64,000 nt of DNA from Muribaculum sp. (GCA_023663505.1 JAMPHH010000003.1:89354-153353); one strand, 5' to 3'. Numbered from the stretch's first letter, positions 25,324 to 35,080 are shown. Notes: generated by a model from the sequence alone, not told the origin. Numbers and translations are program-made.

Positions 25324-26241
25324 TTATCTAGGTCCCAAAAACTTATCCCCATTCAAATGTATCATATGTTCCGGCATCTCCGCTATCCAAACTTCCGTTT
25401 CCCATGCCAAGCTCTCCGAAAATTTCTTGTATGTTCTGAAATCAAGAAATGCCGTTACAAAAATTTTCCCTGCTGTAACTTTTTTCGTCATCTCTATAAT
25501 TTCTAATATCCTCTTTGGATCCATCGGACCTACAGAGGTTACCGATTCAACAAAATAAATCCAATCCTTATCTTCTCGATACAGAACCACATCTGGCATC
25601 TTATCGTGAAGAGTTATTTCAAATCCAAGTTTTGACAGCATATCAACATTTTTTACGAGATCCTTTTTCGTTGTATCCCCCACATATAAGCACTCGGAGT
25701 TTGGTGCAAATCTGGGGGCAAATTGTTCTATAATAGCCTTTTGCAACTCATTATGCTGCCCTGATGAAAATTGAAAATCCTCACCATTAATTTTCACGGG
25801 CATCATCGTCATTTTCTTCTTAGACATATAAGTGTCTATCAATCTCTCATGGTATGCCATAAATCGTCCCAATGCATTCTGCCATTCAGAGGAACGATAC
25901 GTTTTTATCACTTGTAAGGTTTCCGCTGTAATCCTATATCGATAATTTGGACTATTTGTTGCTTTTCCGTTGTCTTCTACCAACGCAGCCGTTCTAAAAT
26001 GATGTAGTGCCTGTTTGCGGAATGTTTCCCGGCTGTTCTCCGCATAAGTTGTTCCATAGTATGTATTGACAAACCGGATAATGTCATGAATGCGAATCCA
26101 CTCATTATTTGCATCTACCCATGCATCATCTGGTTTCACTCCCGCCATTGCCAACAAAACATAGCAACATATATCCGCCTGCTGTGCTTTCGGCATTCCC
26201 AATAAATTTAATAAATCTCTTGCTTCATCTACCTTGCCCAC
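25324..26241 (-). CDS. Type II restriction endonuclease, BsuBI/PstI family
   Basis: 305 residues. The N-terminal ~110 residues resemble the helical DNA-binding half of the family; the C-terminal half carries the nuclease motif M-P-D-V-V-L-Y followed by the W-I-Y-F-V-E-S-V-T-S-V-G-P-M run characteristic of PstI/BsuBI enzymes, which cut CTGCAG. Start is a GTG at 26241 with GGAGGG; it overlaps the methyltransferase gene by 17 bp, the usual coupled arrangement. AT-rich compared with the neighbouring housekeeping genes, suggesting transfer. Recognition of CTGCAG is inferred from family only. Confidence 0.88.
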   Translation of the reverse strand: MGKVDEARDLLNLLGMPKAQQADICCYVLLAMAGVKPDDAWVDANNEWIRIHDIIRFVNTYYGTTYAENSRETFRKQALHHFRTAALVEDNGKATNSPNYRYRITAETLQVIKTYRSSEWQNALGRFMAYHERLIDTYMSKKKMTMMPVKINGEDFQFSSGQHNELQKAIIEQFAPRFAPNSECLYVGDTTKKDLVKNVDMLSKLGFEITLHDKMPDVVLYREDKDWIYFVESVTSVGPMDPKRILEIIEMTKKVTAGKIFVTAFLDFRTYKKFSESLAWETEVWIAEMPEHMIHLNGDKFLGPR

Positions 26242-27733
26242 AGTATCCCTCCAATATCATGTTGCAATTCTTTTCTGACATATCCTGACTTTTCATCAGA
26301 ATTCTGCCCATCTCTTGTATGGATTCCAAATCCGGCACCGGCATAGAATTAACTTCTGTTGAATTAACCTGCGTCGATCCATTCAATATCCGATAATACG
26401 AATCATAAAGCGTTGAATTGAAGAGTACATATAAACCGTACACCAAGCATTCTGACATCTCTGAAAGCAGACCATCAATAAAGTTAATTTTGTTTTGTGT
26501 ACTTATCTTAGTATACTGTGGATAGTTTTTTGACAAATATACCCCACACTGCAATCTGCGGTGTTCCTCTTTTGCCGTAAATCTTTTCATAAACAAATAA
26601 TTTCGATTGTCCTGCATCAAGCCCCTCTGATCAGTTACGACATATTCGTGCTCTTTTTGGATAGGGAAACACACTTGCCCCTTTCGTATATGTTGAGAAT
26701 AAAAAAGTGGAATTGCCCCTTCCTCAGCTTCATCCCGAAGTATCTCTCTATTACGGAAATCAACTGTTAATCCTGTTTTCATTTTCAGTCCGATATCCGG
26801 CAAAGTTTTATCAAACTTTTGTAACTTTTCTAGGACTTTAACTTCCTCTTCATTTGTCACAAGGTATACATAATAACCTTCCCCTGATACCACCAAATCA
26901 TATGGAACATCCAACGCTGTCAAATCTGCGAAATCGTTATTTGACCTTGAGGAAGTGATTGTTACTTTTTCCGGCACCTCCATAGTCTTTTTTACTTTAA
27001 TTATAATGGTTTCCTGCAATACTTCTTCCTTGTCAAATACCTTATCTCTGCTAACAAATAGATGAATATACTCCAATTTTCCCGCAGCCAGAAAATACTC
27101 CCTGAATCTCTTAAAATATGCTCCCGAAGTCCACGAACGTGGAATGATATAAACCATTTCACCATTCTCTTTTAAATTGAAAAGTCCCATTGCCGCAAAA
27201 ATAAAGTATAAATTAGGTGCGCCATAACAAACTTCCGGCATAGCTATCGCTTCTGGTGCATCCTTGGAAATTTTCATATAGGGTGGATTGCCTATAACCA
27301 AATCATACTTTTTAGGATCAGGATTGCCACCAATCATATAATTAAAATCCAAATATTGACTCAGAATATAGTTATCGGTAGATACATTGATCGTAATTTT
27401 TTTAGTGGAATTACGCTGACAATATTCTAAATTACTTTGCAGCATCGGAAGGACATTACTGTCATTCTCAAAACATGTCAATTCAATTTCTTCTATCGCT
27501 TCTATTTCTTCCAATCGCTCAATTAATGCACAGGATAAAATTCCAGATCCTGCCCCAGCGTCCAGAACACTTATCTTTTGCATATCCATGGATATAGAAT
27601 ATAAATTTGCCATAAATCGAGCAGTCTCCATGCTCGTAAAGAATTGTCCATACTTCTTTCGTTCTTTTTTGGGCATATTTTCAATGTATTGATTTGTAGA
27701 TTTAATTACATATTCCAACATGTCTTCAACCAT
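26225..27733 (-). CDS. N6-adenine DNA methyltransferase, BsuBI/PstI-type partner
   Basis: 502 residues. The N-terminus has K-K-Y-G-Q-F-F-T and the SAM-binding motif V-L-D-A-G-A-G-S-G-I-L (about 56-66); the catalytic motif IV is N-P-P-Y (D-L-V-I-G-N-P-P-Y), the gamma-type order of N6-adenine enzymes. C-terminal target recognition region. It protects host sites from the adjacent nuclease. AT-rich codon use. First gene of the pair, 56 bp downstream of the DUF262 gene. Confidence 0.9.
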   Translation of the reverse strand: MVEDMLEYVIKSTNQYIENMPKKERKKYGQFFTSMETARFMANLYSISMDMQKISVLDAGAGSGILSCALIERLEEIEAIEEIELTCFENDSNVLPMLQSNLEYCQRNSTKKITINVSTDNYILSQYLDFNYMIGGNPDPKKYDLVIGNPPYMKISKDAPEAIAMPEVCYGAPNLYFIFAAMGLFNLKENGEMVYIIPRSWTSGAYFKRFREYFLAAGKLEYIHLFVSRDKVFDKEEVLQETIIIKVKKTMEVPEKVTITSSRSNNDFADLTALDVPYDLVVSGEGYYVYLVTNEEEVKVLEKLQKFDKTLPDIGLKMKTGLTVDFRNREILRDEAEEGAIPLFYSQHIRKGQVCFPIQKEHEYVVTDQRGLMQDNRNYLFMKRFTAKEEHRRLQCGVYLSKNYPQYTKISTQNKINFIDGLLSEMSECLVYGLYVLFNSTLYDSYYRILNGSTQVNSTEVNSMPVPDLESIQEMGRILMKSQDMSEKNCNMILEGYCGQGR

Positions 27734-27788
27734 ATCCCACTTCGCTTTTTGTCATAAACCCATCTATACAATTAATCCTTTCAAAAAC

Positions 27789-29756
27789 CTAATTTGTTAC
27801 TTCAACCTTCCACTCATCTTCTGAAAATTCCATAATATTTACCAGTTGCTTACAAAAATTATAGATAGATGTAGCACTTAAATTGGCTTCATAGAAATAT
27901 CCATTAGCTAACTCTTTAGGTCGCCTAAATGCTGTTCTATCCTTACCAAGAAGAGAAGGATACTCTTCTTCTATGGATTCAATCTTTTCTGGTGCCAAAT
28001 CTGAAACCACTTGCAAGGTGTATAAAAGCACATCCGACCAATAATTAACATTATATTCCTGCCCTAAAACCATTAATGAGTATGGTTTTGTTCCCGTTAC
28101 ATCAGAAAATTCATTACTGTTAATTTTTTCTCCAAAATATGGATATACCTGCATAACCTTATCAGCCAATACTTCTGTTCTCTTTTTTATCTCATCCTCT
28201 GACCATTTTTCAATTGTTGAAAAATATTTATTTATTTCTAGATGGGACTCACCATATATACCACACTTCTTTTTAAAACTGCTGTTAGAAAGTTCAGAAT
28301 TATACGCTGTTAAAGTCAAATTCCCCAATGTGTTTAAATATATTTCATGTACTTCCTCAAACTTATCTCCTAAGTGTATTTGCCATTCTTCTGTTAATTT
28401 TTGTGGCATGATATGCTCGATTGTCATATTTTCCAACAAACTCATCTCTTTATGTCCAAAAGATTCCTCCAAACGATCCAAAATGATTTTTGTCTTCTTT
28501 ACCCTATCTCCATTTCCATACAATTTTGCTATTTTCAAATTTTCCTTAAATTCATAATCTTTAGGGTAATTTTTAGATTGCAAAACACTTTTCAATTTTC
28601 CTAAATATGAGCCATTCTCTACTTTTTGCATCTGTCCAAAAACTTGTGGAAATACTTTATTTAACTGGTTGGTAGGGACTCCACATACAAAACGTCTAAT
28701 AATAAAATTTTCAATTACAACAAACATATCTGCCAATTCATCTGCCGATATTTCACCATTCACATACAATCCATACAAATTAAGCAATAACGGATACGAT
28801 GTAGATATATCCAATCGTTTTAATACACTTAATTCCTTGCTAAGTTTCTTATTTGGTTCATTCTCTGGATATAAAAATAAATTATAAATTTTAGAAAATT
28901 TGTTTAAGTCTTGCAAACAAACATCTATCCCTTTCTCATCTATCAGATCCTTTAAAACATTATAAACATCTCCTGTATTAATATTGTCGCCATTCATTGT
29001 TAAATAATGACGCACAAAATCAGGAATTGTGTCCTCCAATCTGTCCTGCATAGGTTTCCATATTTCATTATATACTTGATCTTGCCTATCGACATGGATA
29101 TTCATAAATACATAATTTCTAATCAAATCTGCTACGGATAAGGGCTTCCCTTTGTGGTTAAGGCTTTCAAAAACAAGATACGGATTATCCGCTGAATCCA
29201 AAACAATGCTGACAACAGACATCTTTGTTGTAATAATGGTCTTCATTTTGTCTAAATCAATATTCAAGGAAAGTTTCCTCTTAAAAAAGGAATATGCATC
29301 CCACATTCCATGTTCAAGCTTTTCTGTCGGATTTGCGCTAATATTTGTAAAAGCATTTCGATCAACCTGAGTGGGCAATAATTTGTAAAAATCATTGCCT
29401 CTTTTATATGGATTTACTAAGTAAATATTTTTTATTTCCTCAAACTTTTCCTGTTCCCCCATTTCATGGTATAAATCTCCAATAACCATTAAAATCAAAT
29501 AAAATGTTGTAATTCTTTGTTGTCCATCAATCAATAAAAACTTTGCAACACCTTCCGGTACCGATTTTGCCGGAATAGTAACTATTGACCCCATAAAATG
29601 TTGCTTTGGTTCTTCCGAATCATATAACTCTTTAATGTCTTCCCACAAAGTCGTCCATTCTTTTTTGCTCCAACTATATGAACGCTGAAATAGGGGCACA
29701 ACATATTGTTTTACGCCTTCAAAAATTGGCTGAAAAATTGTTGAAGATACATCCAT
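27789..29756 (-). CDS. GmrSD-like DUF262/DUF1524 protein (modification-dependent nuclease or defence protein)
   Basis: 655 residues. The N-terminal DUF262 domain has V-P-L-F-Q-R-S-Y-S-W and the nucleotide-binding signature D-G-Q-Q-R-I-T-T (about 77-84). The C-terminal DUF1524 domain has the HNH-like I-E-H-I-M-P-Q-K-L and N-T-L-G-N-L-T-L-T (about 445-490). In GmrSD these correspond to the NTP-using and nuclease parts that cut glucosylated-hydroxymethylcytosine phage DNA; other members have other roles. AAAGGAG precedes the ATG. Very AT-rich, next to a restriction pair, so defence is likely; the target is unknown. Confidence 0.82.
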   Translation of the reverse strand: MDVSSTIFQPIFEGVKQYVVPLFQRSYSWSKKEWTTLWEDIKELYDSEEPKQHFMGSIVTIPAKSVPEGVAKFLLIDGQQRITTFYLILMVIGDLYHEMGEQEKFEEIKNIYLVNPYKRGNDFYKLLPTQVDRNAFTNISANPTEKLEHGMWDAYSFFKRKLSLNIDLDKMKTIITTKMSVVSIVLDSADNPYLVFESLNHKGKPLSVADLIRNYVFMNIHVDRQDQVYNEIWKPMQDRLEDTIPDFVRHYLTMNGDNINTGDVYNVLKDLIDEKGIDVCLQDLNKFSKIYNLFLYPENEPNKKLSKELSVLKRLDISTSYPLLLNLYGLYVNGEISADELADMFVVIENFIIRRFVCGVPTNQLNKVFPQVFGQMQKVENGSYLGKLKSVLQSKNYPKDYEFKENLKIAKLYGNGDRVKKTKIILDRLEESFGHKEMSLLENMTIEHIMPQKLTEEWQIHLGDKFEEVHEIYLNTLGNLTLTAYNSELSNSSFKKKCGIYGESHLEINKYFSTIEKWSEDEIKKRTEVLADKVMQVYPYFGEKINSNEFSDVTGTKPYSLMVLGQEYNVNYWSDVLLYTLQVVSDLAPEKIESIEEEYPSLLGKDRTAFRRPKELANGYFYEANLSATSIYNFCKQLVNIMEFSEDEWKVEVTN

Positions 29757-29955
29757 GTCTTTCTCCTTTGCGTTTACCGCTTTTATCGTTATAGAACTTA
29801 GTTAAATTCAATGCTGTCTCAAAAATTATTTCCCGTGACCTTATATCACTTTAAAAATATTATATGTTTGCACAGCCAGATTGTAAAGAAAAACATTATG
29901 CAAATCCAAAGTCACACTTTAGATTTTACTAAAAACCAGCTTTGTTTGCAAGCCC

Positions 29956-31875
29956 TTATTCCCGCTCCGTATAATACAGTATCTCCCTTCTGCCCTGCGT
30001 AAATTCTCTTATCGTCTCCAAGAAATCTTTTCCGTATTTCTCGACCTTATACTCTCCCATGCCGTTCACCTGCAGCATCTCCTGCGGGCTAAGCGGCAGC
30101 TTCACGCACATGTCCACGAGCATTTTATCCGTGCCGACAATATAGGGCGGCATTCCTTCCCTGCGCGCCAAGGCGACTCGGGTCTCCCGCAGCCTGTCAA
30201 AAAGCTCCAGTCCCCTCGACGTGAGAGTGTCTGAGATCCTCTGGGACTTCTTCCCCTTGCCTGACCTTCCTGTTCCACCGACAGCGTCCGAAGCCGCGCC
30301 GCCGTCTGCTCCGCCGCCTGACAATCCCTGCCTGCCCGCGGCAACCCGCAGCAGGATCGGCTGCTCCTGTCCCATCAACTCCCCTGCGGACGCCCCCAGC
30401 TTCAACACAGCGTATTTGTCATTGGTGACATAGAGCGCACCCTTGTCAACCAGCTCAGCGATCACCTGTTTTAAATAGCTCTCGCTGCATCCCCGTTCCG
30501 CCCCAAAGCAGTCCAGACTGTCAAACCCATAGGATAGAAGCTTGTTCTTCCGCTCGCCCCGCAGGATACCAACCACCACATTGATGCCAAAGCGCCCCCT
30601 GATCGCCCTCACACACTGCAAAATATGACGGCAGGTCTCCGACACGTCAACTTCCTCATATTCCGCCAGACAGTTGGAGCAATTCCCGCAATCGCATGCC
30701 CGCTCCCCGAAATACCTGAGCACATATGCGCGCAGACAGTCCTTGGTGGTGCAATACCTTGTCATCGCTTGCAAACGCTTCCTGTCACGCTCCTGTACCG
30801 CCTCGTTCTCCTCGGGAGTCATGTCCGCCCGCACTTCCTTATTGTCAATCAAATACTGATTGAGCATCACGTCCTGCGGCGAGTACAGCAGCACACAATC
30901 CGCCCGCTCCCCGTCGCGCCCCGCGCGCCCTGCCTCCTGATAATAATTCTCTATGCTCTGGGGCATATTATAGTGCAAGACATATCGCACATTGGACTTG
31001 TCTATCCCCATGCCAAAGGCGTTGGTCGCCACCACCACGGGCTTTTCGTCATAAATAAAAGCGTCCTGATTGCGCTTGCGCTCCTCGTTGGAAAGCCCTG
31101 CGTGATACTTTGCCACGGGAACCCCGTTTCCCTCCAAAAGCTCATACACCGCCTCCACGTTCTTCCTCGTGGCGCAGTAGATAATGCCGCTCTCGCCCCC
31201 GTGCTCCCGCACATATCGAAGCGCCGCCAATGGTCTGTTCTTCTGCTCGCGCACCTCAAAATACAGATTTTCCCGATTAAAGCCCGTCACCGTCACAGCC
31301 GGATCCTGTAATCTCAGCACGCAAAGAATATCCTCCCGCACCTCCTGCGTCGCCGTCGCCGTAAAAGCCGACACGACAGGACGCCCCGGCAGGGACTCGA
31401 TCATTTTCACAATATTGAGATAGCTGGGGCGGAAATCCTGCCCCCACTGGGAGATACAATGCGCCTCGTCCACCGCCACCATGGAGATCTCCACCGCTCT
31501 TGTGAAGCTCTGAAAGCCATAGGTCTCCAACCTCTCCGGCGCCACATAGATAATCTTATACTGCCCCCTGCGCGCATTGGCAAGCGCCTTCTCCATCTGG
31601 GTCTCCGTCAGGGTACTGTTCAAATATGCCGCGTGAATACCTGCGTCATTCAACGCCCGCACCTGATCCTTCATGAGCGAGATCAGGGGGGATATCACAA
31701 TCGTAATCCCAGGCATCATCAACGCGGGCACTTGGTAACAGAGGGACTTCCCCGCGCCCGTCGGCATAATGGCAAGGACGTCCTGCCCCTCCAAGATACT
31801 GTCTATGATTCCCTCCTGACTGCCCCGAAAGGAATCGTAGCCAAAATATGTTTTTAAAACCTCATGTTTGGTCAT
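29956..31875 (-). CDS. recQ: ATP-dependent DNA helicase RecQ
   Basis: 639 residues: superfamily 2 helicase core (Walker A M-P-T-G-A-G-K-S, D-E-A-H box V-D-E-A-H-C-I-S-Q-W-G, motif VI Q-E-A-G-R-A-G-R-D-G), zinc-binding RQC region (C-x(n)-C-D-C-G-N-C) and a C-terminal HRDC domain. It unwinds DNA in recombination repair. Its ATG overlaps the last codon of the broken vsr gene (ATGA). GC content and codon use look like the core genome, unlike the AT-rich genes on both sides. The gap to the DUF262 gene (29757-29955) holds no gene. Confidence 0.95.
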   Translation of the reverse strand: MTKHEVLKTYFGYDSFRGSQEGIIDSILEGQDVLAIMPTGAGKSLCYQVPALMMPGITIVISPLISLMKDQVRALNDAGIHAAYLNSTLTETQMEKALANARRGQYKIIYVAPERLETYGFQSFTRAVEISMVAVDEAHCISQWGQDFRPSYLNIVKMIESLPGRPVVSAFTATATQEVREDILCVLRLQDPAVTVTGFNRENLYFEVREQKNRPLAALRYVREHGGESGIIYCATRKNVEAVYELLEGNGVPVAKYHAGLSNEERKRNQDAFIYDEKPVVVATNAFGMGIDKSNVRYVLHYNMPQSIENYYQEAGRAGRDGERADCVLLYSPQDVMLNQYLIDNKEVRADMTPEENEAVQERDRKRLQAMTRYCTTKDCLRAYVLRYFGERACDCGNCSNCLAEYEEVDVSETCRHILQCVRAIRGRFGINVVVGILRGERKNKLLSYGFDSLDCFGAERGCSESYLKQVIAELVDKGALYVTNDKYAVLKLGASAGELMGQEQPILLRVAAGRQGLSGGGADGGAASDAVGGTGRSGKGKKSQRISDTLTSRGLELFDRLRETRVALARREGMPPYIVGTDKMLVDMCVKLPLSPQEMLQVNGMGEYKVEKYGKDFLETIREFTQGRREILYYTERE

Positions 31876-32347
31876 GTATAATTGCTATCCTCCAGCCCGC
31901 CGTCAAACCGCGTCATCTCTATGTCAAAAATTGCGTCCTCAATCGCTCGGATACATTCATCCGTATGCGACAATATCTCTTTTCCCCAAAACCGGACAAC
32001 TGTCCAACCCATAGCACAAAGCTTTTGATTGACCTCGATATCCCTGTTTTGGTTCCTTTCGATCTTATTCACCCAGAATTCTGGATTCTTCCCTTTTTGA
32101 AGCCTTGGCTTCAATACCTCCCAATCCTTGCCGTACCAAAATTCCGAATCACAGAAAATAGCAAGCATATACTTGGTAGGACTATATCCGGCGTACCCGG
32201 CAGCGCGGAGATATTTTTCCTATAACGATATCCTTTGTCCCACAACGCCTTGCGAAGCTTCACCTCAATATCGGTATCCTTGGAATGAACCGCACTCATT
32301 ATTTTATAGGTTTGTTCCGGCGTGTATCTGCCCATAAATTTCCCCAT
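31872..32347 (-). pseudogene. vsr: vsr mismatch endonuclease, split by a frameshift
   Basis: Two overlapping frames together encode a Vsr protein: the first gives Y-T-P-E-Q-T... K-L-R-K-A-L-W-D-K-G-Y-R-Y-R-K-N and G-T-P-D-I-V-L-P; the second continues L-A-I-F-C-D-S-E-F-W-Y-G-K-D-W to the C-terminus. The reading frame changes near 32173-32176, where CCAAGT would have to be CCAAAGT (one A missing). Vsr nicks T:G mismatches that arise at 5-methylcytosine, and it fits with the methyltransferase at 33402. Either a real one-base deletion or a sequencing error. Confidence 0.85.
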
Positions 32348-32359
32348 TTCGATGCTTCT

Positions 32360-33412
32360 TTACCTCACATACTTCCTCAAGATATGTATAAATTCCTCAG
32401 AAATCAGACTCTCGACTTCCGATTCCGGCATATTCTTAAAACGCTCAAGTGTCTGATTCTTTTTAATCAACTGATTTGATATCTTCAAATTCTGTTGTAC
32501 CAAATCAACCCATATGCCAATCCGTCCATCAGTTTCATCGTCAACATGCCAATATCTCTCTACTTCTTTCTTTGACATATTTGTAATACGCTTGACAATG
32601 AGATCAATATTTTCTATTGTCCTATACATTACTGCGGAAAAATACACGCCCTGATACAATACCACGCCACCTGCCGAAAAAATATCTCTCACGCATGTAC
32701 ACCACACCAGACAACCATACATCATCCATTGGGCAAAATTGTCGTAATCGCTTCCAAACACCTCCGGAAATAAAGCAATTCCATCATTCAGGTACACATC
32801 CTTCTCATCAGGACTCAGATCAGCATAGGAAGTCGTTTTATCTTCACTCCACCATGTGGATTTATCCGTGCGAAGCAGCTCCCTTATCCTTCGGTTTAAA
32901 TCCTCTCCGCTCAACTCCAATAAGTCCTCGGCATCATTACGGGTAATGTAATCCTCTCCCGCAGGAATATCCAAGTCAAGATAGATTCGCGGACTATGCG
33001 TTACTTTTAGATCCCGCCAACATTCTTTATATCTCTTTAGCCTGACCTCCGGTTCCTTTCCGCCAAACTTTCCCATGAAAACAAAAGTGTCGTCAACGTC
33101 ATTTTTCAAGCTCTCGTAAATACTTCCGCCTTGTATTTCCCATTTGTCCGAATCCGTCTTTTTTACCTCTATACCTATCGTGATCTCCGCTTCATCATCT
33201 GTAATAACATAATCCGGAAATTTTTGCGGGCTGTGTGAAATCTGTTCCGCCTTAATTCCAGCCTCTTGAAGCGCCCCCTTGACAACCTGTTCAAATTCCG
33301 TGCCGCTCATTTTAATTTTTCCATTCGCCGCCACCCTGTCATCAAGGTTCCTTTTCGCAATCTGTGTGGCGGCATTAAGAATGTTCAAATATGTCTGCAT
33401 TCTATCCAACAT
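32360..33412 (-). CDS. PD-(D/E)XK restriction endonuclease, probable partner of the C5 methyltransferase
   Basis: 350 residues if started at 33412 (MLDRMQTYLN), which has GGGGAGG 9 bases upstream; longer starts to 33430 overlap that site. The nuclease motif is visible as F-P-D-Y-V-I then I-G-I-E-V-K-K (about 63-88), i.e. P-D...E-x-K. The rest matches no family I can name. It overlaps the methyltransferase 3' end by 11 bp, so the two are translationally coupled: a type II restriction-modification pair of unknown site. AT-rich. Confidence 0.75.
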   Translation of the reverse strand: MLDRMQTYLNILNAATQIAKRNLDDRVAANGKIKMSGTEFEQVVKGALQEAGIKAEQISHSPQKFPDYVITDDEAEITIGIEVKKTDSDKWEIQGGSIYESLKNDVDDTFVFMGKFGGKEPEVRLKRYKECWRDLKVTHSPRIYLDLDIPAGEDYITRNDAEDLLELSGEDLNRRIRELLRTDKSTWWSEDKTTSYADLSPDEKDVYLNDGIALFPEVFGSDYDNFAQWMMYGCLVWCTCVRDIFSAGGVVLYQGVYFSAVMYRTIENIDLIVKRITNMSKKEVERYWHVDDETDGRIGIWVDLVQQNLKISNQLIKKNQTLERFKNMPESEVESLISEEFIHILRKYVR

Positions 33413-34643
33413 CAGCAGCATCCTCCCCAAAATACCTGCTCCATTTATTCTCTATGTTTTTTGCAATATGATATGCCAAGACACATGGCACGGCATTACC
33501 TATAATTTTATATGCGTCACTAGATGAAACACTGACATTCTCCTCCGTCTGCGGGAGTATAAACTGATATTCGTCCGGAAACGTTTGAAGTCTTGCACAC
33601 TCCCGTACAGTCAATCTCCGTTCCTTCATGCCGCATTGCAATTCCGCCTCGTGCCTGCCCCCATGCTCGACACTTAGCCTTCGATACTCAATATTCCCGT
33701 GATGCTCCGACCTGATTGTCGGTCCCACGGAGTCCAATTTGATTTCTGTCTGCCCCTGACAATGACTCCCCATATATTTTGCCTTGGAATACTTTTTTTG
33801 AGACAAATCGTTGGAGGATTCCGGCTCGTTTAAATCCACCAACGCATCCGAGCACGTCACAAACGGGGTAAGTGTTTCACCATGCGTTTTGATCGGGTAG
33901 GGATCATATTCCTTTGGGATTACACTTTGTTTAAGAGCTGACATCGCATCTTTCGTAAGCGCATTCTTTTTAAATCCAAAGAAAATAACACGCTCTCTGG
34001 ACTGGGGAACACCATAATCTGGCGCATAGAGTACCTTTGCGGGAACAACAATATAGCCGCCATTACCAGCCGTCGCAAAATCATGTTCTATTACTTCCTT
34101 AACATCAGCTAAGTTGGTAAGCCCTTTGACATTCTCGGCAATAAATAATTTAGGCTTTGTTATGTCTACCACTTCCCGCATCCACATATACAGCTGACCG
34201 CGGCTTTCAACAGACGGTTCGTCGCCTGCAAGCGCCGCCCCCAAATGGCTCTTTTGCGAATGGAATCCCAATCTTTTCCCTGCGATAGAAAAATCCTGAC
34301 AAGGAAAACCTCCTGTCACAATATCAATATCCGCAGGGAATACCATATCTCCGGCTTTAGCCCGTTTCACCAAATCGACTATGCTTTCCAAATGATATAT
34401 TTCATTGGCATCATTTTTCTTATTTTGAAAATAAGAGACCCATGCCGCCTTTGCGTCAGGTCTAATGTCATTAGCAAAAACCGTATGAAAGGCTGTCGGC
34501 ACAACCCGAACCCAATCCCCCTTGTCTTCTTTGATCCAATCCTGATGAAGCGAACTGTTGATCGCCTTTTTTAAACATACAAAATCCCCTTCAAACCCAA
34601 TGTCCATACCGCCACAACCGGAAAATAAAGAAAGTAGTTTCAT
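33402..34643 (-). CDS. DNA (cytosine-5) methyltransferase
   Basis: 413 residues. Motif I L-S-L-F-S-G-C-G-G-M-D-I-G-F at the N-terminus, the catalytic motif IV G-G-F-P-C-Q-D-F-S, E-N-V-K-G (VI), Q-S-R-E-R-V (VIII), and the final R-L-T-V-R-E-C-A-R-L-Q...G-N-A-V-P (IX-X). Between VIII and IX is the target recognition region. It transfers methyl from SAM to C5 of cytosine at an unknown site. First gene of the methyltransferase-nuclease-vsr set, where vsr normally repairs deamination of the methylated base. Confidence 0.93.
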   Translation of the reverse strand: MKLLSLFSGCGGMDIGFEGDFVCLKKAINSSLHQDWIKEDKGDWVRVVPTAFHTVFANDIRPDAKAAWVSYFQNKKNDANEIYHLESIVDLVKRAKAGDMVFPADIDIVTGGFPCQDFSIAGKRLGFHSQKSHLGAALAGDEPSVESRGQLYMWMREVVDITKPKLFIAENVKGLTNLADVKEVIEHDFATAGNGGYIVVPAKVLYAPDYGVPQSRERVIFFGFKKNALTKDAMSALKQSVIPKEYDPYPIKTHGETLTPFVTCSDALVDLNEPESSNDLSQKKYSKAKYMGSHCQGQTEIKLDSVGPTIRSEHHGNIEYRRLSVEHGGRHEAELQCGMKERRLTVRECARLQTFPDEYQFILPQTEENVSVSSSDAYKIIGNAVPCVLAYHIAKNIENKWSRYFGEDAADVG

Positions 34644-34788
34644 CCGTCGGCATCTCCCTGTTTCACGTTATTTTTCATCCCTGACATTGATTATATAAGA
34701 GAAGTTTTATAAGTTCAAGTACAATTCCAAAACAAGATCAATATCGCAGTTCAGCTGTTACTAGTTCAGGCATAAAATAATTCGTTAT

Positions 34789-35080
34789 TTGAGTATATTT
34801 GCTTTGTACGGGTATCAAGGCGGGAGATGACCGGGAGTGTTTTGCGGACTTCGGCAGAGGTTGGAGCGTTTTCTTATAGTGCGTCCAAAACCTAGGGTGA
34901 AATGCGCACGGATGCGCATTTCAGGCTTTACGGTGCATGGATGCACCTTAAAGCCGACCCGCAAATTGCAATATTCACCCCCGCACTATTAGAAAACACC
35001 CAACCGCAGCCAGTCCGCAAAACACTCCCAGTCATCTCCCGCCGCCCCTCCGCACAATGATTTGAAGACTGAACTGTTAC
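34789..35080. repeat. Branched palindromic repeat element, copy B
   Basis: About 292 bp, the reverse complement of copy A (14217-14507) with about 15 differences by eye. Same build: outer arms (GGCGGGAGATGAC at 34819-34831 with its complement near 35031-35043), inward imperfect stem and two apical hairpins (TGAAATGCGCA/TGCGCATTTCA and GGCTTTA/TAAAGCC with GGTGCAT/ATGCACC inside). It lies between the methyltransferase gene and the histidine kinase in a 529-bp gap that holds no gene. Confidence 0.85.
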
